DNA of 64,000 nt from Proteles cristata cristata (lineage: Eukaryota > Chordata > Mammalia > Carnivora > Hyaenidae). Positions 44,594-54,909 of the stretch are shown in pieces (positions within the stretch are counted from its first letter, which is position 1; the number at the start of each line of letters is the position of its first letter). Below the pieces are notes generated by a model, which was not told the origin of the DNA, did no database searches, and saw only the letters and a list, made by a program, of their open reading frames with translations. The stretch spans positions 2,046,001 through 2,110,000 of the forward strand of contig JAESUZ010004534.1 of NCBI GenBank assembly GCA_017311185.1, read 5' to 3'. A program made the position numbers and the translations under genes.

Positions 44594-44923
44594 AAAATCA
44601 AGCTTCTCTTGGGCACCCTCCTACACTGTTGGTGGGAATGTAACCTGGTGCAGCCCCTCTGGAAAACAGTGTGGAGGTTCCTCAGGAAACTAACAATAGA
44701 ACTCCCCTATGACCCAGCAATAGCACTGCTAGGAATTTACCCAAGGCATACAGAAATGCTGAGGCATAGGAGCACATGTACCCCAATGTTCATAGCAGCA
44801 CTCTCCACAATAGCTAAAACATGGAAAGAGCCTACGTGTCCATCAACGGATGAATGGATCAAGAAGATGTGGTTTATCTATACCATGGAATACTACATGG
44901 CAATGAGAAACAATGAAATCTGA
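44531..44923 (+). pseudogene. L1 ORF2 C-terminal fragment fused to upstream flank
   Basis: From about residue 29 ([10 protein letters not shown]) the frame is the L1 ORF2 C terminus, through PSTDEWIKKMWFIYTMEYY to a TGA after NNEI, where the 36.2-kb copy reads TGG. Residues before that come from unique flank by chance. No catalytic domain is present. Confidence 0.85.
44594..44612. repeat. TSD (left) of a young L1
   Basis: AAAATCAAGCTTCTCTTGG is repeated perfectly (19 bp) at 45244-45262. Confidence 0.96.
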
Positions 44924-45243
44924 CCATGTGTAGCAACATGGATGGACCTTGAGGGTGTTATGCTGAGCGAAATAAGTCAGGCAGAGAAGGACAAATATCA
45001 TATGTTTGCACGTATAGGAGGATTAGGAGGAACTTGACGGAGGAACAAGGGGAGAAGAAGGGGGGAAATGGTGGGGGAAAGGGAGAGAGGCAAACCATGA
45101 GAGACTCTTGAATGCTGACAAAAACTGAGGACTGATGGATGTGGGGGGGAGGGGGGTGATAGTCATGGAGGAGGACACTTGTGGGGATGAGCACTGAGTG
45201 TTATGTGGAAACTAATTTGACAATAAACTATTTGTAAAAAAAA
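44613..45243 (+). mobile_element. Young L1 3' end, 631 bp
   Basis: Starts at GCACCCTCCTACACTGTTGG within the distal ORF2 and ends with GACAATAAACTATTTGTAAAA and a pure A tail. The perfect 19-bp TSD marks it as recent. It is almost identical to the copy at 36.2-36.8 kb and shares variants with it (AGGAACTTGACGGAGGAAC) that the 3.5-8.1 kb L1 lacks. Confidence 0.96.
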
Positions 45244-45496
45244 AAAATCAAGCTTCTCTTGGCCACATAAGATTTAAATAATTCTCTTTAAAAAGATGTC
45301 GAGGAATGGGGTACATTTTTACCATAAAAATTTTCCAAATAGTGTTCCACTTTAGAGGACTATTCTGGAAATTGCCATCTACTCAGATGTAATTTCATCT
45401 GTACTGAACTTTTAAGAAGTCATTAATTCTGCTTTTGCAAATTCACTTTATTCGTCCCTATTTTTGCCAATGAACTATTAAAACTTGCCAGTGGCT

Positions 45497-45690
45497 GGGG
45501 CTCCTGGGTGGATTAGTCAGTCAAGTGTCAGACTCTGGCTTAGGTCATGATTTCTGGAATATTGAGTTTAAGCCCTGCATTGGGTTCACTGATGTCAGTG
45601 CAGAGCCTGCTTTGGATCCCCTGTACCCTGACTCTCTACCCTCCCTAGCCCATGCTTTCTCTCAAAAATAAATAAACATTTTTAAAAATT
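45497..45690 (+). mobile_element. CAN-SINE, diverged
   Basis: GGGGCTCCTGGGTGGATTAG, GGCTTAGGTCATGATTTC, CAGTGCAGAGCCTGC and tail CTCAAAAATAAATAAACATT. Possible TSD TAAAACTTGC (about 45479) and TAAAAATTGC (about 45683). Confidence 0.93.
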
Positions 45691-45699
45691 GCTACAAAA

Positions 45700-46340
45700 A
45701 GTGTCTAGCAGAGAAATGGAATGCTTCTCTTTATTTTTTGTTTTTCTAGTTTACCTCCTCTGTACACTCTGTTTCTTCTTTTGTTTATAAATCTTTGGCA
45801 ATTTTCATAGACTTCTGACTTATTCATTTAAGTTGTATTCACAGTTCTATCCTCGAATAATTTGGAACTATGTTCCAGTCATTTGCTTGTAACCAACTAT
45901 TTCAATTACTGAATTGTAATAGGGACAAAGTGCTCATTAAACTAAATCTAGCATGTTGGCAATATGCTATTCAGATCTTACAAAAATAATTGTTGAACAT
46001 GTACTATATGATAGGTACTATATGTACTTAATGTGTAAAAAGAGTATTAGACAACACCATAGCTGCTAGTTCAGTGAGAAATACACATAGGAATTGAACT
46101 CGGCACTATATTATGATTGCACTCTAAAATGATGGAAAGAAAATTCAAACCTAGAATTCTGATGTATTCGTTCCATTTTTGAAACAGCAACTATAAATGG
46201 CACTAATCCTACTGTAAACCATTCAATTTTTCTTTTTGTTATAGAAGTACCAATACCTTCAGCAGTATTATAGAGAAAGTAGCATTGGCCTTGGTCATGA
46301 AATCACTTGCAAATTGGCTTTTCAAAATAATTGTATGATT
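45700..46340. other. AT-rich stretch, nothing recognised
   Basis: No repeat family or exon recognised. Confidence 0.45.
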
Positions 46341-46344
46341 ACTT

Positions 46345-46540
46345 AAAGAGTTTGTGATATGCCATGTACTATGATCAATCATGTATCTTTATCATATTCA
46401 TTTCTTAAGATAACATTTTGAAGTCATCATATCATTATGTCTACTTTACAGAGATGTAAACTGAGGCAGAGAAATACTAAGTAACTTTCTCAGGGCCCCA
46501 ATGAGATTTAAACTGCCCTGTACCATTATATCTTACCTTT
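46345..46540 (-). mobile_element. MIR SINE relic
   Basis: GATATGCCATGTACTATGATC, GTCTACTTTACAGAGATGTAAACTGAGGC, AGAGAAATACTAAGTAACTTTCTCAGG and TGAGATTTAAACTG are in reverse-complement MIR order. Confidence 0.8.
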
Positions 46541-46544
46541 AACC

Positions 46545-48798
46545 AACTCACTTCTAAGATAAATTATTGACTGCTAGTGTCAGGCCCAACATTCAAGTAA
46601 ATGTGATCTTGAGCTATCAGCTCAACATAAATACATTTCCCCAAAGACTTGACATTTCTTCATATAATCACAAGGTGGCAGTGCATCAAACCTTAATTCA
46701 GAATGAGAAAGCTTTTGTATTTGTACTATATTGATACTGGCCTCAGATGTAAATCTGAAAAATGTGATTGGTAGGTACTTAAACAAAATGAAATTCTCAT
46801 AATATTATTAGGAGTTTAAATTCCAGACATTGTATTTTTGGATATGGACTTTTCTTCTGTAATATACAAGAAAAATTATTCTCTTTATTTGATGAGATAG
46901 ACCATATATCAATTTTGGCATTTCTTATTTCCCATATGAAATATAAGTGTGTTTTTATTGATCTGTAATTGTTTGACCTGAAATTTGCATAATGGTCCTT
47001 ATGTGAAAAGACTTTGTGAGATTATGAATATTTCTGAGGATGTATTGCTTTTATGAGTCATAATAGAATTCTTCTAATGGCATAAACAATGCTAAACAAT
47101 TATGAACATTATTATAAAGTTGTTTTAAAATGAACACTTCTTAAATGCTCCACATACACTTAACTTTGAAATGATTACATGTGTTATGATTTGTATTTCT
47201 TAATATGTATGTCATCTCTTGATTCCATCACTATTGCTTTCAGACTTTAATTATCTTATTCAGTTAATAATATCCTTCTTTAACCAAAACAGTTAATAGG
47301 ACTTCAACTGAAGAGCAGAATATTATAATTCTGATATTTCAGATAGATTGACACAGAATGAACTAGGGATGACATTTAGAACTTTATATGCCTTAAATGT
47401 AATTTTTAATTAAGGTTTTCTCTTCTCATTGCTGGATTCTCTAATCATATTCAAATAAGAAGAAGAAAAACCTTTCCAAGAAAGCCAAAATAATACACGT
47501 AATTCTTAAAGATATAAATCAAAGACTATGGGGCATAATAATTTGCCTCAGCCCTATAATTCAAAACTATTTTCTTTGTTATTCAACTCTTGTGTGAATT
47601 TTTATTTTTTCTCCCTCAAACATACCACTAGTCATTGTTCACTTTATTCATTCTCCATCCTGCCTGCAGATGACTGTAAGGTAGCATTATGACATTTTAT
47701 AGGTATTCTGAAAATAGATCAGCTATTTTATGCATGGAGAAAGTAAAATATGGGTGCTCTTTTGATGTCTCCAAAGCATTTTATTTTGCTTTTTTTATTC
47801 TGTTTTTCTGACAAGATACCTGCAAAAAACTCTCTCAGCTTCTACTGATAGGTAAAAAAGAAACAAAAATGTGGTAGAACCGAATATTTGAACTAAGAGA
47901 GGAAAGTGTAATTAATTGTTGTCCAATGCACATTTATGCAACAAAAAATGCCAGCATGTCTGTGTTTTAGCTTTAAACATCACCATTACTTCCAAATGCT
48001 CTTTTATTGCTTTCTGTAATACTGCCAATTTAATGAGAACAAACCCATCAGATGAATTCAATTTGTTTTACATTTTATTTTATTCAATTTATCTTGTGCA
48101 TGGAATATTTTTCAAACTTAGTTGTATTTGTATATCTTGTCGTTATTGTATTTTTTTTTTTAAATATTTTTATCTTTTTCCTTTAAAGTCTGGTATCTGC
48201 TGCCTGGATGAAGAGAAGTGAACCTAAAATAACTCTATACTTCTGCATTCTAATGGACATTATTCATTATTAAAACATAAGCTTATCCTTCATCTAAAAT
48301 TTTCTTGTATGGCCTTTTAAATATCTTGCCATGGAGATACACTTTCCTTCTTCAGTGCCACAAAGGATCAGAAGAAATTTCAATACAAAACCAGTTACAT
48401 TGTCTTAGCAAAACTAATGACAGAATATGACAACTCACAAAACACTAAATTTTGATCCCTGCTTCTAGGTTGGACTTTGAGTTTCATGCATAATGAATTT
48501 CTGTGCTGTTTACCATTTTTAACATCTATTCACTCCTGAAATGTGGCTCCTAGAGGTAGAAGAATGATAATCAGGAATATTGGCTATTGTCTCATGGGGA
48601 ATTTTAAGAACAAAGGGTACAGTGATTCTCAGAGTAGGTAACAGAGGGGGATTATTTCTGAAGCTCTTCTGAATTTTTTTCTAGCAAAATGCAGAATGTA
48701 TTTGCAACAACAAGTACGTAAGATACCTATATCTTTATAACTCCATGTTATTTTAATAACATAAGTAAACTGTCATATACAACCTTGGTTTCTTAAAT
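46545..48798. other. Long AT-rich stretch, nothing recognised
   Basis: No recognisable repeat or exon. The 101-codon frame at 47916-48221 is low-complexity and unremarkable. Confidence 0.45.
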
Positions 48799-48810
48799 AA
48801 AAATACTGCA

Positions 48811-50358
48811 GACTCAACCAAAACACTGCTAAAACTGATAGAGGAATTCAGCAAAGTCGCAGGATATAAGATCAATGTCCAGAAATCAGTTGCATTTTTA
48901 TACAATAAGGAAGCAGCAGAAAGAGAAATCAAGGAATCAATTTTCCATTTTTACAATTGCACCAAAACCCATAAAATACCTAGGAATAAACCTAACCAAA
49001 AGAGGTGAAAGATTTGCATGCTGAAACTATGGAATGCTTATGAAAGAAATAGAGGAAAACACAAAGAAATGGAAAAACATTCTATGCTCATGGATTGGAA
49101 GAACAAATATTGTTAAAATGTCAATATTGCCCAAAGCAATGTACACATTCAGTGCAATCAGTCAAAATAACATCAGCATTCTTCACAGAGGTAGAACAAA
49201 CAATCCTAAAATTTGTATGGAATCAGAAAAAAAAAAAAAAAACCTAAGTAGCCAAAGTAATGTTGAAAACAAAACCCAAAGCTGGACGCATCACAGTTCT
49301 GGTCTTCAAGCTGTATTAGAAAACTGTAATCAATAAGATAGTACGATATTGGCACAATAAAAAGACACATAGATCAATGGAACAAAATAGAGAACCCAGA
49401 AATGGACTCATAAATGTATAGTCAACAAAGCAAGAAAGAATATCCATTGGAAAAAAGACAGTCTCTTCAGCAAATAGTCTTGGGAAAACTGGACAGCGAT
49501 ATGCAGAAGAATGACTCTCAATCTCTTTCTTATACCATCCACAAAAATAAACTCAAAATGGATGAAATACTGAAATGTAAGACAGGAAACCATCAAAATC
49601 AAGGAGGAGCTTAAAAAGAAAATCAAGGAGGAGAAATTAAGTTAACAACCTCTGACCTCAGCCACAGCAACGTCTTACTAGTCATGTCTCTGGAGACAAG
49701 AGGAACAAAAACAAAAATGAACTATGAACTATTGGGATTTCATCAAGATAAAAATTCTGCACAGCAAAGCGAACAATCAACAAAACTAAAAGGCAACCTA
49801 CCTCATTGGAGAAGATATTTGCTAATGGCATATCCGATAAAGGACTAATATCCAAAATAGATAAAGAACTTATCAAACTCGACACTCAAAAAACGAATAA
49901 TTCAGTGAATAAATGGGCAAAAGATGTACGCAGACACATTTCCAAAGAAGACATACAGATGGCTAACAGACACATGAAAAAACGCTCAACATCACTCATC
50001 ATCAGGGAAATACAAATCAAAACCACAATGAGATACTACCTCACACCTGTCAGAATGGCTACAATTAACAACTCAGGAAACAACACTGAGTATCAAGTAT
50101 TTAAAACTATTACTACTACTGTTGGTGGGAATGAAAACTGGTGGCTATTCTAGAGAATAGTATGGATGTTCCTCAAAAAATTAAAAATAGAACCTTACAA
50201 TCCAGCAATTGCACTACTAGGAATTTATCCAAAGGATACAAAAATGTTGATACAAAGGGGCATATGCACCCAGTATTTATAGCAACACTATCAACAATAG
50301 CCTAAGTATGGAAGAGCCCAAATGTCCAATGACTAAAGGATGGATAAAGAAAATATGG

Positions 50359-50397
<39 letters not shown>

Positions 50398-50799
50398 GAA
50401 TATTGCTCAGTGATCAAAAAGATTGAAATCTTGCCATTTGTAACAATGTGGATGAAACTAGAATGTATTATGCTAAGTGAATTAAGCCAGAGAAAGACAA
50501 ATATCATATGAATTCACTCCTATGTGGAATTTAAGAAGCAAAACAAATGAACATTTGAGGAAGGAAGAGAAAAGAAGATATAATCAGCTAGGAAGGCAAA
50601 CTGTAAGACTCTTAAATACCAAGAACAAAGTGAGGGTTGCTGGAGAAGTGTTGGGTGTGGGGATGGGTTAAATTGATGTTAAGGAGGACACTTCTTCTGA
50701 TGAGCACTGGGTGTTATATGTAAGTGATGAATCACGAAATTCTACTCATGAAACCATTATTAACTATTATGTTAACTACCTTGGATTTAAATAAAATTA
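48811..50799 (+). mobile_element. Older L1, 2.0 kb, 5'-truncated just after the RT core
   Basis: Begins GACTCAACCAAAACACTGC, directly after the RT motif C region, and ends in ATTTAAATAAAATTAAAA. TSD AAAAATACTGCA at 48799-48810 and 50800-50811. ORF2 is in pieces: 49034-49336 ([20 protein letters not shown]), 49414-49614 and 49806-50153 ([18 protein letters not shown], then [20 protein letters not shown]). An A run at 49229-49242 and a CA repeat at 50360-50394 lie inside. It is a different, older subfamily than the 36- and 44-kb copies. Confidence 0.93.
50360..50394. repeat. (CA)n microsatellite inside L1 ORF2
   Basis: A pure run of about 17 CA units between ATATGGTATA and CTGGAATATTG, where young L1s code for FIYTMEYY. 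Likely polymorphic. Confidence 0.95.
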
Positions 50800-50811
50800 A
50801 AAAATACTGCA

Positions 50812-51265
50812 TGGAGTCCCCACCATTGAGCTCAATGTCTGAACCTTCTACTTTGCCAAGTACACTCTTTCTCCCTAGGGGGAAATATGTTCTTATATTC
50901 GGTCAAATAATTTTTCTAAGTCTACTTAAAACTGTCTTTACATAAGTTTCATAAGTCTCTATGTAATTTTATATTTCTTTTATATTTTATGTAATTTTAT
51001 ATTTCTTAAAATTTAGTTTGGAACTTTTATTTTTAAAAGCCTTTATAGCTTAACTGAAATAATGAGCATGTTTATGAAGATTAAGAAGTGAAAATTCTAG
51101 ACACAATAATAAAAAAAGGTAAAATTTGAACCTTTCAAAATATTCTGATAGTAAGAGTTATTCAGGAAATATTTTCTAATTAACAAATTTAAATTCTAAT
51201 TAACAAGTTTCAAAATCCTTCAGAATCTACTTAATGAAATTTATAAATGTTTTACCTTTTCAAAA
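50812..51265. other. AT-rich stretch, nothing recognised
   Basis: No repeat family or exon recognised. Confidence 0.45.
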
Positions 51266-51276
51266 GTTTCAAATCT

Positions 51277-51399
51277 CAGGGTGCCTGGGTGGTTTAGTGG
51301 GTTGAGTGTCCCACTCTTGATTCAGGCTCAGGTCCTGGCCTCACAGTCATGAGGTGGAGCTCTCCACTGGGCTCTGTGCTGGGCATGGATCCTGCTAAG

Positions 51400-51437
<38 letters not shown>

Positions 51438-51480
51438 TCTCCCCTGCTTGTGCTCTTTCTTTCTCTAAAATGAAAAAAAA
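51277..51480 (+). mobile_element. CAN-SINE, diverged, with CT expansion
   Basis: Head CAGGGTGCCTGGGTGGTTTAG, TGGGCTCTGTGCTGGGCATGG, CT run (51401-51434) and tail. TSD TTCAAATCT at 51268-51276 and 51481-51489. Confidence 0.92.
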
Positions 51481-51600
51481 TTCAAATCTTTAGAAACAAG
51501 GAAATATTCTCACAATGAAAACCCATATATACTTTAACTAGATTGACTATTAAGATTGTCTTATATTTGCTTTACCCTGTTCTCTATATTAGTGCATACA

Positions 51601-51643
51601 CTTATGCTCTCTCTCTTGCTCTCTCTCTCCCTCTCTCTCTCTC

Positions 51644-51679
<36 letters not shown>

Positions 51680-51745
51680 AAAAGTATACATATAAAGTAT
51701 ATATGTATATATATACAAAGTATATATATTCAATATATATATTGA
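51601..51745. repeat. Compound (CT)n-(CA)n-(TA)n microsatellite
   Basis: CTCTCT runs, then TATACACACAC (about 14 CA units to 51675), then AT-rich TATATGTATATATATAC repeats. Confidence 0.92.
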
Positions 51746-51879
51746 AAGTAACTTACAAATATGACAGTTGAAGCATGCATATATCTAGCATTAGAGATTT
51801 GCCTTCATAAGCACAATACTATTATCACATCCCAAATAACTATTATTTATTCAGTAACATTGATGTTGAAAGTTCTTAT

Positions 51880-52170
51880 GTGCCACATTCTAGGCAATCT
51901 CTACCTCCCATAGGCAACTATAGCTCTGATTACTACCATCATGGATTAGTTTTGTCCACTCATAAAATTGGAACTGTAGTTGAATTCTTTTTTTATCTTT
52001 GGCTTTTCTCATTAAAAATTTTTTGACATTTATCCATTTTGTTGTACATATATACAACTTTATTAGAAACCACCAGAAAGCTTTACATAGCTAATGTTCC
52101 ATATTCCACTCTCATCAGCAATGTATCAGAGCTTCATTTGATCTACATCATTTCTAATATTTAAAGGGAA
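51880..52170 (-). mobile_element. Ancient L1M fragment
   Basis: ATGGATTAGTTTTGTCCACTC, ATCTTTGGCTTTTCTCATT, TTTATCCATTTTGTTGTACA and CATCAGCAATGTATCAGAGC follow the reverse-complement L1M 3' end order. Weak but ordered. Confidence 0.55.
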
Positions 52171-52184
52171 CACTCAGTTTTGTA

Positions 52185-52540
52185 GCCCCAGAGGCCATGA
52201 AAGAAATTGATTACTCCGAAGCCTCCATACTGTGAGAAATGTCAGGCTACATGAAGAGGCCATGCATAGGTGCTATGCTCAACACCCCCAATGAGCTGAG
52301 ATCAGGTTCCAAACATGAGTGAAGATGTCACCAAATAATGCCAGCCCAAGTCATTGAGTTGTTGCCTCAGCTGTGCCAGCTTCCAAATCAGAAACTGACA
52401 TTGTGGAGCAGAAACATGGCATCCCCCTGTTCCCCATCTGAACTCCTGAACCAAAGAAGCAATGAACATTATAAAATGGTCATTTTATGCTACTTAGTTT
52501 TGAGTGGTTTATTAATGCAGTAGCAATAATTAGACATTTG
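52185..52540 (+). mobile_element. MLT1-type LTR (ERVL-MaLR) fragment
   Basis: AGGCTACATGAAGAGGCCATG, TTGTTGCCTCAGCTGTGCCAGC, AACTGACATTGTGGAGCAG, then CTACTTAGTTTTGAGTGGTTTATTAATGCAG match the MLT1 3' half in order. Non-coding relic. Confidence 0.62.
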
Positions 52541-52923
52541 AATACATTGTACTTGCATTATCATTCAGTCTTAAATCTTTTCTAGTTTTTCTTGTGATTT
52601 CTTTGACCTGTGGGTTATTTAGAACTGTGTAGTTAAATGTTAAATATTTCAGGATTCTCTAGATATGTCATCATTATTCACCTGTCATTTAACTTTGTTA
52701 TGTTCAGAGAACATATTATAAATAAATGCAGCCCTTTGAACTTTACTGAGACTTGTTTTATTACCTATATATGGTGTATCTTCGTGGATGTTTCATGTAA
52801 ACTTGGAAAGAGTATGTATTCTGCATTTGCTTGGTGTATTTGTTCTATAAATATCGATTCAGATTAGTTAGTAGTGCTGTTCAGATATATTTTCTTGCTG
52901 ATTTTCAGTCCACTTGTCCTTTA

Positions 52924-53278
52924 TTATTACTATTATTTAAAAAAAAATTTAAATGCTTTATTTATTTCTGAGACAGAGAGGCAGCATGAGTAGGGGACAG
53001 TCAGAGAGAGAGGGAGACACAGAATCCGAAGCAGGCTCCAGGCTCTGAGCTGTCAGCACAGTACCCGATGCAGGGCTCAAACCCACAAACCGTGAGATCA
53101 TGGCCTGAGCTGAAGTCGGAGGCTTAACTGACTGAGCCACCCAGGTGCCCCACTATTATTTAAGTAGACTCCACACTCAGCACAGAACCCAATGCAAAGC
53201 TGGAACTCATGACTCTGAGATCAAGACCTGAACTGAGATCAAGAGTTGGATACCAACTGAGCCATCCCAAAACCCTTC
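52924..53278 (-). mobile_element. Older SINE interrupted by a younger CAN-SINE
   Basis: 53164-53278 is an old SINE (AGTAGACTCCACACTCAGCAC, CATGACTCTGAGATCAAGACC, head near GCCATCCCAAAACCC). Its TSD is CCACTTGTCCTTTA (52910-52923) and CCACTTGTCCTTTT (53279-53292); these sit in the L1M. The younger SINE at 52941-53151 splits it. Confidence 0.8.
52941..53151 (-). mobile_element. CAN-SINE nested in an older SINE
   Basis: TTTATTTATTTCTGAGACAGAG, GGAGACACAGAATCC, CTGAGCTGTCAGCACAG and head CCACCCAGGTGCCCC. TSD ACTATTATTTAA at 52929-52940 and 53152-53163, perfect over 12 bp. Confidence 0.95.
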
Positions 53279-53524
53279 CACTTGTCCTTTTAACTACCGA
53301 GAGAGGGTTACTAAAATCATCAGTAATTATTGTGGAATTGTCTATTTCTGTTCTTAAGTTCTGTCAAATTTTGCCTATTTTGAATTCTCATGTACAAGAG
53401 CATATGCTTGTAAAATATTTATGCAGTTTTCTTAAATTTACATTTATCATTATAAAATTATTCTTACTGTTGCTGGCAAATCCTTTATCTTAATAAATTC
53501 CTATTCCTATTCTATTAATTCCTA

Positions 53525-54620
53525 GAAGATACCATAGGAGAAATTTTAGGTGACTTTACATTGGCAGTGACTTTTTAGATGTAAGACAAAGAGAACAACC
53601 CATCAAAGAAAAAAATTGATAAGCTAGACTTTATTAAAATTAACAACTAATGGGGCGCCTGGGTGGCTTAGTCGGTTAAGCGTCCGACTTTCGCTTAGGT
53701 CATGATCTTGCGGTTCGTGGGTGCAAGCCCCGCGTCGGGCTCTGTGCTGACTGCCAGCTCAGAGCCTGGAGCCTGTTTCAGCCTGTGACTCCCTCTCTCT
53801 CTGACCCTCCCCTGCTCACGCTGTCTCCTAAAAATAAATAAAACATTAAAAAAAAATAAATAAATAAAATAAAATTAACAACTATTGTTCTGCAAATACC
53901 TATGAAGAGAATAAAAATATAAGCAATAGACTGAGAATATATTTGCAAAAGACATATATGATAAAGAATTGATATACTAAACATACAAAGAACTCTTAAA
54001 TCCAACAATAAGAATTTGAACAACCAGTTTAAAAACTGGGCAAGAGACCTAACAGACACTTCACCAAGGAAGATATATAAATTACAAATATACATATGAA
54101 AAGATTCTCATCACTGTATGTGATTAAGGAATTTCAAATTAAGACAGTGAAATATCACTACACACCTATTAGAATATCCAAAATATAAAATACTGATAGC
54201 ACCAAATGTGGGGAAGATGTAGGGTAACAGTAACTCTCATTCATTGCTGGTAGAGTTTAGAAGATAGTCTGGTGGTTTCTTAAAAAGTTAAACATACTTT
54301 TACCATATAACCCAACAATTTGTGTTTCTTAATAAATACTCAAATGACTTGAAAACATGCTCACACAAAAATTTTTACACATGACTTTTTGCACAAAATT
54401 GTGTGCAAAAAACCTGAACATGATTATTTATAACAGTTTTATTCATAATTCTCAAAACTTGGAAGGAACCAAGATGTTCTTTAATAGATGAATAGATGAA
54501 CAAATTCTGGTACATCCAAACAATGGAATATTATGCAGTCGTTAACAAGAAATCAACTATCAAGCCATAGAAAAGTATGAAGGAATCTTAAAAGCATTTT
54601 TCTAAGTTAAAATGCTTAAT
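53525..54620 (+). mobile_element. Ancient L1M, ORF2 3' half
   Basis: AAGAAAAAAATTGATAAGCTAGAC, AACTGGGCAAGAGACCTAACAG, ACTTCACCAAGGAAGATAT, TTCATTGCTGGTAGAGTTTAG, CCATATAACCCAACAATTTG, GATGAATAGATGAACAAATTC and CAATGGAATATTATGCAGTC are L1 ORF2 in order. No open frame survives. A young SINE (53650-53870) interrupts it. Confidence 0.8.
53650..53870 (+). mobile_element. CAN-SINE, young subfamily
   Basis: Near-consensus head GGGGCGCCTGGGTGGCTTAG, GACTTTCGCTTAGGTCATG, GTGCTGACTGCCAGCTCAG, tail CTAAAAATAAATAAAACATT and A/TAAA repeats. TSD AAAATTAACAACTA at 53636-53649 and 53871-53884, perfect over 14 bp. Confidence 0.97.
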
Positions 54621-54684
54621 TAATTTTGAAAGTTAACCAGGGACTTGTGAGCTAATGAGATAGGCCAAGTTTTGGCATTTCTTT

Positions 54685-54905
54685 TCCTTTAGCTTTATTG
54701 AGATATAACTGTCTGAAACTGTACATATTTAAAGTGTGCAATTTGATGAATTTTGACATATGAGTATACCTGGGAAACCATCACTAAGATCAAGATAATG
54801 AGCATATCCATTATCTTCAAACTTTTTCTCATGCTCATTTGTAATCCATCTCTTCTGCTCCTTTTTCGGCCACTATTGATCTACAAGGAAATCATCTTAA
54901 CAGTG
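54685..54905 (-). mobile_element. Ancient L1M 3' UTR fragment
   Basis: TAGCTTTATTGAGATATAAC, TATTTAAAGTGTGCAATTTGATG and GGGAAACCATCACTAAGATCAAGATAATGAGC are the familiar reverse-complement L1M 3' UTR wording. Confidence 0.72.
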
Positions 54906-54909
54906 GGGA

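Larger units (their letters stand above)
52555..53520 (-). mobile_element. Ancient L1M, endonuclease region, interrupted by SINEs
   Basis: GTGATTTCTTTGACCTGTGGG, GTTCAGAGAACATATTATAAAT, TACTGAGACTTGTTTTATTACC, TTTCATGTAAACTTGGAAAGAG, then after the SINEs GTAATTATTGTGGAATTGTC and TCTGTTCTTAAGTTCTGTCAAATTTTGCC are a reverse-complement L1M ORF2 N-terminal region. SINEs occupy 52924-53278. Confidence 0.75.

Noticed and set aside
47916..48221. 101-codon frame with a Cys-rich and hydrophobic ending
   Set aside because: Composition is explained by AT-rich DNA; no conserved motif and no exon boundaries.
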